DNA from: Acidobacteriota bacterium
GTDB lineage: Bacteria; Acidobacteriota; Thermoanaerobaculia; Multivoradales; Multivoraceae
Direction: 5' to 3'
NCBI GenBank assembly: GCA_029263415.1
Contig: JAJCXN010000026.1
Location: 215,000-278,999 of the forward strand
DNA: 64,000 bases
The notes beneath the pieces are model-generated. The model had not been told where the DNA came from. It saw nothing but the letters and a program-made list of their open reading frames with translations, and searched no databases. Below are positions 36,755-45,457 of the stretch, one piece after another. A program made the translations under genes and the position numbers. Numbering within the stretch: position 1 is the first letter of the stretch; each line of letters begins with the position of its first letter.

Positions 36755-37047
36755 TTTGAATCCCAGCGATGCGGTGAAGGGTCTACCCGGTTTCCAATAT
36801 CTTAGGCTACGTCGAGATTCGTTGCCGATAGTGCCAGTTTGCGGGCTCTCGCCTTCGATAGCGAGTTGTTGATCGATGCTATGATCTCGCTGATGGATTG
36901 AATTGTAACTGTTCTTGGTGAACCCGGTATCTAATGCAACTGAATAGTACAGGTTCGGCGACGTCTCGCTCCGGTGCGAGTAGCGCGTCGGCTGGACCCT
37001 CAAACGGGCGTGGATCGGATAGCGGCGCGCGTTCGGAGGCGTCGCCA

Positions 37048-38271
37048 ATGGAGGCCTCGCTCGCGGATTGGCTTCGCGATCGTCAGCGGTCAATGTTGCG
37101 CCAGATGGTCAAGCTGGTTTCGAAGCCTGGGATCCTCTCCTTGGCCGGAGGCCTGCCTGAACCCGAGCTCTTTCCAACCGAACAGCTCGCCGCCGCCTAT
37201 GCCAAGGCGCTGGCCACCGACCCGCGTGCTTTGCAGTATGGCGGCACTAGCGAACGCCTCAAGGAGCAGATTGTCGAGCTCGCTTCGCGACGTGGCATCA
37301 GAGCACGGCCCGAAGAGGTGGTGCTCACCACGGGAGCGCAGCAAGGGATCGACATCGCGGTCCGTTCGCTCCTTGAACAGGGCGGCACAGTGCTGCTCGA
37401 TGAGATGAGCTACACGGGCATTCACCAGACCGCCGCTCCGCGCACTCCTGAATGGCTGGAAACCCCAGTTGATCTTGAGCACGGTAGCGATGCGGAGGCT
37501 GCCCGTGAGTTGCTGGATCAGCGGAAACTGGAGCAACGCGCCGCTCCCGATCTCGCCTATCTGATCCCTGACGGCCACAACCCGCTTGGGGTGAGCGTCA
37601 GTGAGGAACGGCGTCAGGCATGGGCGGAACTACTTGCTCGTCATCAAGTGCCGCTGATCGAGGACGATCCTTATGGATTGGTCTGGTTCGAGCAAGAGTT
37701 TGCGGCACCGTTCAAGGCGCGCATTCCGGAATGGACGCTCTATCTCAGTTCCTTTTCGAAGATTCTTGCACCGGGGCTGCGGCTCGGGTTCATGCTTGTG
37801 CCGGAGGCTCTCGCGGAGCGTATCGGCGTGGTGAAGGAGTCGGGAGATCTTGAGTGCTCCGGCCTCACACAGCGCGCCGTTTCCACGGTCCTTGAGGGTG
37901 ATTTCCTTGACGATCATCTCAACCACGTGCGCGGAGTCTACGCGCAACGGCGAGACGCCTTGCTAGAGGCGCTCGATCGTCACCTCACCCCCTTTGCAAC
38001 CTGGACACGCCCTCGGGGTGGCATGTTCTCTTGGCTCGAACTCAACGCAGATCTTGGAATCGAGTCCGTGCCGTTGCTTGAACGCTCGCTTGAGCAAGAA
38101 CAGGTCGCGTTCCTGCCAGGCATCGCATTCTCACTTCCTGGGAGCGGAGCCGCAGACCGAGCGAAACGGTCGATGCGCCTGTCGTTCTCTACGCTCAGCC
38201 CAGAACTCTTTGACGGCGCGGTCGCCGCTATCGCTAGACAAGTTGAACAACTGGCCACGCGCCATCGATAG
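37048..38271 (+). CDS. PLP-dependent aminotransferase (class I/II), probable aromatic/2-aminoadipate type
   Basis: 407 residues from ATG 37048, which has GGAGG at 37035-37039 with 8-nt spacing. The ATG at 36934 adds 38 Ser/Gly-rich residues and directly follows no ribosome-binding site. Motifs: ILSLAGGLPEPELFP, LTTGAQQGIDIAVRSLL, DGHNPLGVSVSEERR, IEDDPYGLVWF and the PLP-lysine in SSFSKILAPGLRLGF. This is the fold type I, LysN/MocR-like aminotransferase group that handles aromatic and branched amino acids. It is the first gene of the tyrosine degradation cluster, immediately before HPPD, so I infer tyrosine to 4-hydroxyphenylpyruvate. Substrate specificity is not proved by sequence. Confidence 0.88.
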   Translation: MEASLADWLRDRQRSMLRQMVKLVSKPGILSLAGGLPEPELFPTEQLAAAYAKALATDPRALQYGGTSERLKEQIVELASRRGIRARPEEVVLTTGAQQGIDIAVRSLLEQGGTVLLDEMSYTGIHQTAAPRTPEWLETPVDLEHGSDAEAARELLDQRKLEQRAAPDLAYLIPDGHNPLGVSVSEERRQAWAELLARHQVPLIEDDPYGLVWFEQEFAAPFKARIPEWTLYLSSFSKILAPGLRLGFMLVPEALAERIGVVKESGDLECSGLTQRAVSTVLEGDFLDDHLNHVRGVYAQRRDALLEALDRHLTPFATWTRPRGGMFSWLELNADLGIESVPLLERSLEQEQVAFLPGIAFSLPGSGAADRAKRSMRLSFSTLSPELFDGAVAAIARQVEQLATRHR

Positions 38272-38288
38272 ATACCGAAGGACTCCCC

Positions 38289-39452
38289 ATGCAAGATTCA
38301 ACCCCTTCTCAGTCAACGGCTACCAGCTCGCCCGGCACACAACCGCCACTCAGCACCGAAGTGGATCACTGTCCGATTCGGCGCTTTGACCACATTGAGT
38401 TCTATGTCGGCAACGCCAAGCAGTCGGCCAAGTTCTACGAACACTGTTTTGGTTTTGAGACGGTCGCTTACCGTGGGCTCGAGACCGGCTCGCGAGACAC
38501 CGCGTCACACGTTCTTCAACAGGGTGACATTCGGCTGGTTCTAACCTCTGCCATTCATTCTTCTCATCCGGTCAGCCAGCACGTCATGCGCCACGGCGAC
38601 GGTGCCGGTGTGATTGGGCTTGAGGTTCCTGATGCTGCAGCTGCGTTTCGCAACACCGTGGAACGCGGCGCCGAGGGCGCGATGGAACCGACGGCCTCTG
38701 AGGATAGTGACGGTGCGCTGGTGGAATCAGCAATCAAGATCTACGGAGACACCGTGCTCAAGTTCGTCGAGCGTGAGAACTACGGCGGTACCTACGCCCC
38801 AGGATTTGTTGCCCGATCTGGGCGCACCAATGGCGAAGGTGGGGTTGGGCTGCTGGCCATCGACCACATCGTTGGCAACGTCGATTTGGGCGAGATGAAC
38901 CGCTGGGTCGACTTCTTTGCCGACACCCTGGGATTCAGCCAGCTGGTCCACTTCGACGACGAAGCGATCTCGACCGAATACTCGGCGTTGATGTCGAAGG
39001 TCATGCAGGACGGATCGGGCAAGATCAAGTTCCCGATTAACGAGCCGGCCGAAGGCAAGCGCAAGTCACAGATCGAGGAGTATCTTGAGTACTACGAAGG
39101 CCCCGGCGTGCAGCACATCGCCTGTGCAACCGAGAACATCATCCAGACTGTGACCGAACTGCAGAGCCGCGGCATTGAGTTCTTGTCGGTTCCGACCAGT
39201 TACTACGAGGAACTCGAGGGTCGAGTCGGCAAGATTGACGAACCCACCGACAAGCTTGCGGAGCTAGGTATTCTGGTCGATCGCGACGACGACGGCTACC
39301 TGCTCCAGATTTTCAGCCAACCGGTGGAAGATCGTCCGACGGTTTTCTATGAAGTGATCGAACGCCACGGCGCCCGCGGTTTCGGCGAAGGAAACTTCAA
39401 GGCGTTGTTTGAGGCGATTGAGCGCGAGCAAGACGCTCGCGGCAACCTCTAG
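38289..39452 (+). CDS. hppD: 4-hydroxyphenylpyruvate dioxygenase
   Basis: 387 residues with two VOC-fold halves. The facial triad can be read in the C-terminal half: His in LAIDHIVGNVD, His in GVQHIACATENI, Glu in VFYEVIERHG. Other signatures are LGFSQLVHFDD and the C-terminal RHGARGFGEGNFKALFEAIE (the gating helix). It converts 4-hydroxyphenylpyruvate plus O2 to homogentisate. It is 17 bp after the aminotransferase and 35 bp before homogentisate dioxygenase, in a clear operon. Length is normal. Confidence 0.96.
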   Translation: MQDSTPSQSTATSSPGTQPPLSTEVDHCPIRRFDHIEFYVGNAKQSAKFYEHCFGFETVAYRGLETGSRDTASHVLQQGDIRLVLTSAIHSSHPVSQHVMRHGDGAGVIGLEVPDAAAAFRNTVERGAEGAMEPTASEDSDGALVESAIKIYGDTVLKFVERENYGGTYAPGFVARSGRTNGEGGVGLLAIDHIVGNVDLGEMNRWVDFFADTLGFSQLVHFDDEAISTEYSALMSKVMQDGSGKIKFPINEPAEGKRKSQIEEYLEYYEGPGVQHIACATENIIQTVTELQSRGIEFLSVPTSYYEELEGRVGKIDEPTDKLAELGILVDRDDDGYLLQIFSQPVEDRPTVFYEVIERHGARGFGEGNFKALFEAIEREQDARGNL

Positions 39453-39487
39453 ACACACCCGGAACTAGGTTTAGGAGACGCTAAGCA

Positions 39488-40660
39488 ATGACCTACTACC
39501 GACAACTGGGCTCGATCCCGCACAAGCGGCATACGCAGTTCCGTAAGGCGGACGGCAGCCTCCATCACGAAGAGGTGATGGGTATTCACGGCTTTGCCGG
39601 GATTCAGTCGATCCTCTACCACCTACGTCCGCCGACACAGGTTGAGGAGATCGAAACGGTGCGCAGTCTGGATGATCTCGCGCTCGACTACGAAGCTGCG
39701 GGACCTTTGCGCCATCGGCATCTTCTCGGTGCCAACGTCGCGGAGGGAGGAGACGCAGTCGAGGGCCGGATCGCCTTGATGGGCAACCAAGACGTGACCC
39801 TGTCAGTGGTACGTCCGGATCGAGCCATGGACTATTGGTACCGCTTCGCGCACGGTGATGAGGTCTTGTTCGTGCATGACGGCACGGGTCGGCTCGAGAC
39901 GCAGTTCGGAAACTTGCCCTACCGCCCGGGGGACTATCTGGTGTTGCCCACCGGGGTGATGTGGCGCCATGTCCCTGATGAAGGCGTCGCTCAGCGTCTG
40001 ATGGTGATCGAAGCCTACGGTCACATTGAGCCGCCCAAGCGCTACATCAACAACTACGGCCAGTTCCTGGAGAACTCACCATACTGCGAGCGCGATATTC
40101 GTGGTCCTGAGTCAGTGGAGGCGATCGATGAAGCGGGCGAGTTCGAGGTACGCGTCAAAGCTCGTGGCGCGATCACTCGATTTCGCTACGGTCACCATCC
40201 CTTGGACGTGGTGGGCTGGGATGGGCATCTTTGGCCGTGGGCCTTCAATATCGAAGATTTCGAGCCGATCACTGGTCGCGTTCATCAGCCGCCCCCGGTT
40301 CACCAGACGTTTGACGGGCCCGGCTTTGTGGTCTGTTCGTTTGTGCCGCGGATGTTCGACTACCACCCGGAATCGATCCCGGCTCCGTACAATCACTCGA
40401 ACGTCGACTCAGACGAAGTCTTGTACTACGTCGAAGGAGACTTCATGTCACGCAAGGGAATCGAGCGAGGATCCTTCACCGTGCATCCGAACGGAATTCC
40501 GCACGGGCCTCACCCAGGTACGTATGAGGGTTCGATCGGCAAGCAGCGAACGGATGAACTGGCGGTGATGGTAGACACCTTCCGGCCACTGCGCTTGACC
40601 CGTCAAGCACTTGAGCTAGAGGACGCAAGCTACGCGAAGAGTTGGCTCAAGTCGCACTAG
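39488..40660 (+). CDS. hmgA: Homogentisate 1,2-dioxygenase
   Basis: 390 residues, a cupin-fold enzyme. N-terminal RQLGSIPHKRHTQFRK and FAGIQSILYHLRPP are typical of the family. Iron/substrate residues are visible in the second cupin: NHSNVDSDEVLYYVEGDF (His and Glu) and HPNGIPHGPHPG (His cluster). It cleaves homogentisate to maleylacetoacetate. GGAG lies about 11 nt upstream of ATG 39488. At 390 residues it is shorter than the eukaryotic enzyme (about 445) but usual for many bacterial forms. It is third in the phenylalanine/tyrosine cluster. No maleylacetoacetate isomerase or fumarylacetoacetase is found in the window. Confidence 0.95.
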   Translation: MTYYRQLGSIPHKRHTQFRKADGSLHHEEVMGIHGFAGIQSILYHLRPPTQVEEIETVRSLDDLALDYEAAGPLRHRHLLGANVAEGGDAVEGRIALMGNQDVTLSVVRPDRAMDYWYRFAHGDEVLFVHDGTGRLETQFGNLPYRPGDYLVLPTGVMWRHVPDEGVAQRLMVIEAYGHIEPPKRYINNYGQFLENSPYCERDIRGPESVEAIDEAGEFEVRVKARGAITRFRYGHHPLDVVGWDGHLWPWAFNIEDFEPITGRVHQPPPVHQTFDGPGFVVCSFVPRMFDYHPESIPAPYNHSNVDSDEVLYYVEGDFMSRKGIERGSFTVHPNGIPHGPHPGTYEGSIGKQRTDELAVMVDTFRPLRLTRQALELEDASYAKSWLKSH

Positions 40661-40821
40661 TTGTACGAGTAGAAGGTTGAGATGCATGAAGGTGAGGGCC
40701 ACAGATGAAATCCAAGAATGATGATCTAGGGCCCAAGTGAATCTGAATCCAGGACCGTTTGAATTTTGAGAGTGCTGAATCCAAATCAGCATTTGAACCA
40801 GAACGACTGAGAGGGATACAC

Positions 40822-41766
40822 GTGTTGCAGACCAGCACCCCGGCGCCCGGGCCGATCCAAGGCGACTTGACAACTACGAAGGCCCCGTTCATTGAACAAT
40901 CGCTCGAACGCGGTGAGCTCTTCATCCACCAGCCGTACGAGCAGTACAGCGATTCCAACCAGGAGACCTGGCGTCGCTTGTATGCAGCTTTAGAGCCCAA
41001 GTGGAGACGCTTCGCGCACCCACGGTTCCTCGATGGACTGGATCGGCTTGCGCTGAACCCAGAGCGCATTCCGCGGCTTGAGGAAATCAATCAATTCCTC
41101 GAGCCGCTGTCTGCGTTTCAGTCCAAACCGGTCAGCGGGTACGTGCCGTCCTACCTGTTCTTTGACTGCTTGAGACGGCGAGAGTTTCCGACCACGATTA
41201 CCATTCGCGATGGTGAGGCTCTGGACTATCTCCCGGAGCCGGACATCTTCCACGATCTGGCCGGGCATGTGCCCATGCACACTGATCGGAGGTTCTCGGA
41301 CATTCTGGTGCGCTTCGGAGAGGTGGCTCGCTCTGCCTCCCGCAAGGTGCAGGCCGTCGATGACCATTCGGTGCAGCTGCGAACCATGGAGAGCATCATC
41401 AAGGCGATGGCCCGCTTCTTCTGGTACACAGTTGAATTTGGATTGATGAAGCACCCTGAGAAGGATGGCCTTTGCGTCTACGGCTCGGGACTCTTGAGTT
41501 CTTCGGATGAGATCCAACATTCGCTGCAATCAGACCAAGTCCAGCGCTATCCTTTCCAGTTGGAATGGGTGGTCAATCAGTACTTCGAAATCGATCACTT
41601 TCAGGCGCTGCTCTTCTATGTTGATAGCTTCGATCATCTATTCGAGCAAGTGGATCGGCTTGAGCGATGGGTGCTCGAAGGCAAGCTCGACAACGTGAAT
41701 CCAGGCGAGCCACTGGTTAACCAGGCTGATCTCGACTCATTCTTACAGGCACCGATCGACTCTTAG
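40822..41766 (+). CDS. phhA: Phenylalanine 4-monooxygenase (aromatic amino acid hydroxylase)
   Basis: 314 residues from GTG 40822 (AGAGGG 6 nt upstream); a TTG at 40759 would add 21 residues. The iron ligands of the catalytic domain are visible: two His in PDIFHDLAGHVPMH and Glu in FWYTVEFGLM. Other conserved segments are YVPSYLFFDCLRRREFP and YGSGLLSSSDEIQHSL. It uses tetrahydropterin and O2 to hydroxylate phenylalanine to tyrosine, feeding the aminotransferase/HPPD/HGD genes just upstream. There is no regulatory ACT domain, as in bacterial enzymes. No pterin carbinolamine dehydratase (phhB) is adjacent. Confidence 0.93.
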   Translation: MLQTSTPAPGPIQGDLTTTKAPFIEQSLERGELFIHQPYEQYSDSNQETWRRLYAALEPKWRRFAHPRFLDGLDRLALNPERIPRLEEINQFLEPLSAFQSKPVSGYVPSYLFFDCLRRREFPTTITIRDGEALDYLPEPDIFHDLAGHVPMHTDRRFSDILVRFGEVARSASRKVQAVDDHSVQLRTMESIIKAMARFFWYTVEFGLMKHPEKDGLCVYGSGLLSSSDEIQHSLQSDQVQRYPFQLEWVVNQYFEIDHFQALLFYVDSFDHLFEQVDRLERWVLEGKLDNVNPGEPLVNQADLDSFLQAPIDS

Positions 41767-41840
41767 TCTTCGTTGCATCCGCGTACAGGGTCGGTGCACC
41801 CGTGCACACAGCGACCTCGGTCCGAAACGCACAGTCTAAG

Positions 41841-41869
41841 CAGGCCATACTGTCCACTCAGGCCATACT
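41841..41869 (+). repeat. Direct repeat CAGGCCATACT x2
   Basis: CAGGCCATACT occurs at 41841-41851 and 41859-41869, 18 bp apart, immediately before the 41888 gene. The period is near two helical turns; it may be a paired operator or a small duplication. Confidence 0.5.
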
Positions 41870-41887
41870 TCAGGAGTACCGCGCTCG

Positions 41888-42826
41888 ATGATCCTCGAAG
41901 GAACCAAGCTACCAGCCTTCTACTCGCTGCTCGCGTCATCTGTCGACTACGCAGGGTTGTTTCCTCCCGCAAGCCTAGACCTTCCATCGGCGCTTACGCG
42001 CTATCAGCGAGCCCGTCGCGGGCCTGAGAGCTGGATGCTAGGCAGTTTCGTCATCAGCCGCAGTAGGTTAGGGGAGCTCGAGGCCATCGCTGAGAACTAC
42101 TTGCCTGCCGCCGGAGATGGCGAGTCTTGGTCGTTGAGTGTAGTTCTGGATGATCCTTCAGGTGATCTCGCTGCGGATTTCGAGGCCCTGCGCAAGCGCT
42201 GGCTGGGGCGGATGCAGGTAGCAGCGGTCGAGGTTCCTCCCAAGCAAGCGGCCGAAATCGGCCCTCTTGCGACGCGTGTCCCGGAGGATGTTGTTGGCTT
42301 CTTCGAGGTGCCGATTGACGATGCGTTGTCCGATCGCGTGCACGCGATCGCGGAGTCAGGCTCTGAAGCGAAAGTTCGCCTGGGAGGGGTCGTGGCAAGG
42401 GCGTTTCCATCGGTAGGGGAGGTTGCGCGCTTCTTACTGGCGTGCAAAGACCTTGGCGTTCCATTCAAGGCAACGGCGGGCTTGCACCATCCGTTGCGGG
42501 GACCTCAACGCGTGACCTACAAAGAGGATAGCCCTGTCTGCTGGATGCACGGGTTTTTGAACCTAACCTTTGCGTCTGTGCTGTTGGCGGTCGGTGCCAT
42601 CGCTGATGAGGAACTTGTCGAGGTGTTGAGCGAGTCTGAGGGCGGTGCCTTTCGCTTCTCGCATCGGCGCATTGTGTGGCGCGATCGGGAGGTGACCGTG
42701 GAGCAGATAGAACGATCGCGACGATCGTTCTTCTCGTCATTTGGCTCCTGCTCGATCGAGGATCCGATCAATGACTTGAGCCAGCTCGGTTTGCTGACGC
42801 GACAGTCAATGCTGGGGCGCGCGTAG
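41888..42826 (+). CDS. Uncharacterised protein in the homogentisate cluster
   Basis: 312 residues from ATG 41888 (AGGAG 11 nt upstream). No family is recognised. The protein is cytoplasmic (no signal, no membrane helix). Conspicuous conserved-looking segments are YAGLFPPASLDLPSAL near the N-terminus, FEVPIDDALSDRV and KVRLGGVV in the middle, FKATAGLHHPLRG with a His-His pair, CWMHGFLNLTFASVLLAVGA, and FFSSFGSCSIEDPINDL near the C-terminus. I recall similar hypothetical proteins near aromatic amino-acid degradation genes, but cannot verify this. It follows the PAH gene after 120 bp and precedes a lipoprotein gene with a 2-bp gap. Since the late pathway enzymes (isomerase, fumarylacetoacetase) are missing from the cluster, an accessory or substitute role there is conceivable but unproved. 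Confidence 0.82.
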   Translation: MILEGTKLPAFYSLLASSVDYAGLFPPASLDLPSALTRYQRARRGPESWMLGSFVISRSRLGELEAIAENYLPAAGDGESWSLSVVLDDPSGDLAADFEALRKRWLGRMQVAAVEVPPKQAAEIGPLATRVPEDVVGFFEVPIDDALSDRVHAIAESGSEAKVRLGGVVARAFPSVGEVARFLLACKDLGVPFKATAGLHHPLRGPQRVTYKEDSPVCWMHGFLNLTFASVLLAVGAIADEELVEVLSESEGGAFRFSHRRIVWRDREVTVEQIERSRRSFFSSFGSCSIEDPINDLSQLGLLTRQSMLGRA

Positions 42827-42828
42827 GA

Positions 42829-44055
42829 GTGCCTCCTAATCAATCGACTCTGAGTGCAGGCCACAGAGCCATCGGTGCGTTCTGGTTGACTGTCGGATTG
42901 GGAGCCTGCGGATTGGCGGCGTGCGGATTGGGAGCCACGGCGGATGCGCCGGCCGATAGCGGCGGCATCGAGCCTGAGGTCGGGCGCGATCCAGAGAACT
43001 CCGTCGCCACGATCGCAACTGGCCAGCTCAAGGACCCAGACTTCCGCCTGCAAGCGGCGAGCTTCTCGCTTGAGGGAGATGCCGTGTGGCTAAGTGGCAC
43101 TCATGGTCGCTACGCTGTCGCCGGACCAACCCCGTCGGAGAAGTCTGGCGAAACCGACTGGGTCATCGGTCAGATTCTCGATCGAGAAGGCGACCAGCTG
43201 CTGGAGTTCCGAGACATTGCGGCGCTCTCGGCAAAGCAAGCAGTTCTACTCGCAGCAGGAGAGGGAGCTGCCTCTCGCATCTACACGACTCACGATCGCG
43301 GTTCTACCTGGAGCCTCAGTTGGAAGGGCAGCGAGCAGGTCACTTCCGAACCACCTGCGAAGTCCGTCTTCCTTGACTGCATGGATTTCTGGGATGCGCA
43401 ACGCGGCTTGGTATTCGGAGACACGGTCGATGATCGTCTGTACGTCCTTGGCACTCAAGACGGCGGTGAGACCTGGCAACGGCTCGAATCGACTCCAGCT
43501 GCTCGGCCATCTGAGGGCGGCTTTGCAGCGAGTGGCGATTGCCTTATTACTGCGCGCGAAGGCTGGGGTGGGATCGTCACAGGCGCTGGCCCGCAGCCAC
43601 GCATTGTGGTGACCGCGGATTACGGCCAAACCTGGACCTGGCACGATCTGCCGCTGCCGAATGGAGATACGGGTGGAGCCTTTTCCCTGGCGGTTGATGA
43701 TCGTGATCCGACCGGCTCGGCTTGGTTCGTGGCCGGTGGCGATCTGGGTGCAATGACTGGGTTCCAAGCAAACGTGATCGCGAGCCGTGATCAAGGTGCG
43801 AGTTGGGACACGCTCGGCGTGCTTCCGTTCGAAGGCCCGGTGTACGGTCTCGCGGTTGACTACCGGAACGGACCAGGGCAGGAGCGCGTCGTCGTCGTGG
43901 GCCCAGGGGGAGCGGCGGGATCGGTCGACGGCGGCAAGACCTTCGAGAGTTGGCTCGACGAAGCGCACTGGTCGGTCGCCCTTGGTGTTGATGGCAAAGG
44001 TTGGATGGTCGGGCCTGAAGCGCGTGTGACCGGCTTTGCACTTGTCGCCCGGTGA
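42829..44055 (+). CDS. Lipoprotein with BNR/Ycf48-like beta-propeller
   Basis: 408 residues with a GTG start at 42829, 2 nt after the previous stop; AGGAG overlaps that stop region. A signal peptide with two possible lipoboxes (LGAC at Cys27, LAAC at Cys32) predicts an outer-membrane or periplasmic lipoprotein. The rest contains BNR/Asp-box-like repeats: TTHDRGSTWSLSW, GTQDGGETWQRL, VTADYGQTWTWHD, ASRDQGASWDTL and SVDGGKTFESW, so a six- or seven-bladed propeller as in Ycf48/HCF136 or sialidase-like proteins. No sialidase catalytic arginine triad or Tyr is apparent. Function unknown; probably a binding or assembly role. Confidence 0.85.
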   Translation: MPPNQSTLSAGHRAIGAFWLTVGLGACGLAACGLGATADAPADSGGIEPEVGRDPENSVATIATGQLKDPDFRLQAASFSLEGDAVWLSGTHGRYAVAGPTPSEKSGETDWVIGQILDREGDQLLEFRDIAALSAKQAVLLAAGEGAASRIYTTHDRGSTWSLSWKGSEQVTSEPPAKSVFLDCMDFWDAQRGLVFGDTVDDRLYVLGTQDGGETWQRLESTPAARPSEGGFAASGDCLITAREGWGGIVTGAGPQPRIVVTADYGQTWTWHDLPLPNGDTGGAFSLAVDDRDPTGSAWFVAGGDLGAMTGFQANVIASRDQGASWDTLGVLPFEGPVYGLAVDYRNGPGQERVVVVGPGGAAGSVDGGKTFESWLDEAHWSVALGVDGKGWMVGPEARVTGFALVAR

Positions 44056-44074
44056 TCTGTAGGTTCAGCGACTC

Positions 44075-44126
44075 GTGTGCCCAGTGCCTGCTGTGTGCCC
44101 AGTGCCCGCTGTGTGCCCAGTGAGCT
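44075..44126. repeat. Three 18-bp tandem repeats
   Basis: GTGTGCCCAGTGCCTGCT at 44075-44092, a copy with one change at 44093-44110 and a partial third copy (16 nt) at 44111-44126. They lie between convergent genes (44055 and 44161). Non-coding. Confidence 0.8.
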
Positions 44127-44160
44127 GTGCGCAGAGAGCTGCCGCGACCGGCCGGCGGCG

Positions 44161-45318
44161 CTAAACCGCGAGCGCTTCGACCAAGGCATCGATGTCGGCC
44201 GCTGTGTTGTACAGATGCGGCGAGACCCGCAGGGCGTCGCCGCGCAGGGATACTGCGATGTTGCGCTCTTCAAGGACCTGAAAGAGCTGAGTCACGTCCT
44301 GTGAGTCCGGCACTCGGATACCAAAGAGTTGCGGTGAACGGTGGCACGTGTCTTCGATCCAGAACCCTTGAGCGCGCAGTCGTTCCGGGAGGGATTTGGT
44401 GAGTTCGCGACAGTAGTCGCTGATGGCCGCGGGAGTCCATTCTAAGAGCAACTCCAGGGCCGCCCTTACCATCGGCATGGTGATGAAGTTGGAGCGGCCG
44501 CCGGCCTCGTAGCGCAGCGCGTGCGGTTGGTACGTCTCTTGATAGTTGACCAGATTCGCAAAGTCACTGCTGTTGTCGCGACCGACCCATGTCTCTTCGA
44601 TCGGCTTGCCATCATCGAAGCGCGGGCCGAAATAGCCGAAGGCGGTTCCGTAAGGACAGAGCAGGGTCTTATAGCCGGCACAGATGAGAGCGTCAGGTTT
44701 TAGGGCACCCACGTCGATCGGGACCGCGCCGACGGATTGCGTGCCATCGATGACCAGCGCTGCGCCAACCTCGTTGGTGCGGGTTCGAACTGCCTTGAGA
44801 TCAAACAAGGTTCCGTCTGACCAATGCACATTGGGAATCGCAACGACCCTTGTCTGGCTGTCAATGGCTTCTAGCAGCCGTTGGTTCCACTCGGCAGACC
44901 GTGAGGGAATGCCACTCTTGGCCTTAACTGCTGAGACGATTCGCAGCTCCGCTGATGCGTCGCGGCAGCTTCGCGACCAGGCGTAGTAGTTGCTTGGAAA
45001 CTGATCGCCAACCACGATGATGTTCTGGCCGGCTCGCGGCACAAGGTTGTTGGCGGCGGTAGCGAGGCCGTAAGAAGCGGACGGCATCAGTGCCACCCGT
45101 GATGATTCTCGGATGCCGGTGAGCCGCGCGAAGAGAGTACGAAGGTCGTCGACCTCGGCGAACATCGCGTCAACACCCAGCGACCAAGGAGTCGCCTGTC
45201 GCCTGAAGGCCATCTCACCGGCCGCTATGACCTTGCTGTGGAGTGGCGCCATGTAGGCGAGATTCAGGTAGTGCTGATCGGGAGGCAGCTGAACGTTGGG
45301 TCGCTGGCAATCGATCAT
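44161..45318 (-). CDS. Class V aminotransferase family protein (cysteine desulfurase/kynureninase-like)
   Basis: 385 residues, fold type I PLP enzyme. The N-terminus HYLNLAYMAPL is the typical class V opening. MPSASYGLATAAN is the cofactor phosphate cradle, VHWSDGTLFDL and VIDGTQSVGAVPID hold the ring, and ICAGYKTLLCPYG carries the Schiff-base Lys. No desulfurase catalytic-Cys loop is evident near residue 320-340, and no IscU/SufE partner is nearby, so a true cysteine desulfurase is doubtful. A role as an aminotransferase or isopenicillin-epimerase-like enzyme is possible. It is a single gene on the minus strand, divergent from the CoA-transferase gene with 139 bp between starts. Confidence 0.87.
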   Translation of the reverse strand: MIDCQRPNVQLPPDQHYLNLAYMAPLHSKVIAAGEMAFRRQATPWSLGVDAMFAEVDDLRTLFARLTGIRESSRVALMPSASYGLATAANNLVPRAGQNIIVVGDQFPSNYYAWSRSCRDASAELRIVSAVKAKSGIPSRSAEWNQRLLEAIDSQTRVVAIPNVHWSDGTLFDLKAVRTRTNEVGAALVIDGTQSVGAVPIDVGALKPDALICAGYKTLLCPYGTAFGYFGPRFDDGKPIEETWVGRDNSSDFANLVNYQETYQPHALRYEAGGRSNFITMPMVRAALELLLEWTPAAISDYCRELTKSLPERLRAQGFWIEDTCHRSPQLFGIRVPDSQDVTQLFQVLEERNIAVSLRGDALRVSPHLYNTAADIDALVEALAV

Positions 45319-45457
45319 GAGTGAATCGGATCCTGTAAGAGGGTGTGAAATGTGGACCGTGGGAGCGGGGCCTGAGGGGCATCATAGACTCTGCCAACCG
45401 TGAACGGCGGCTTGCGCTGCCCTCAAATCCTGCGGTGGCACACAGTCACCAACTTTG

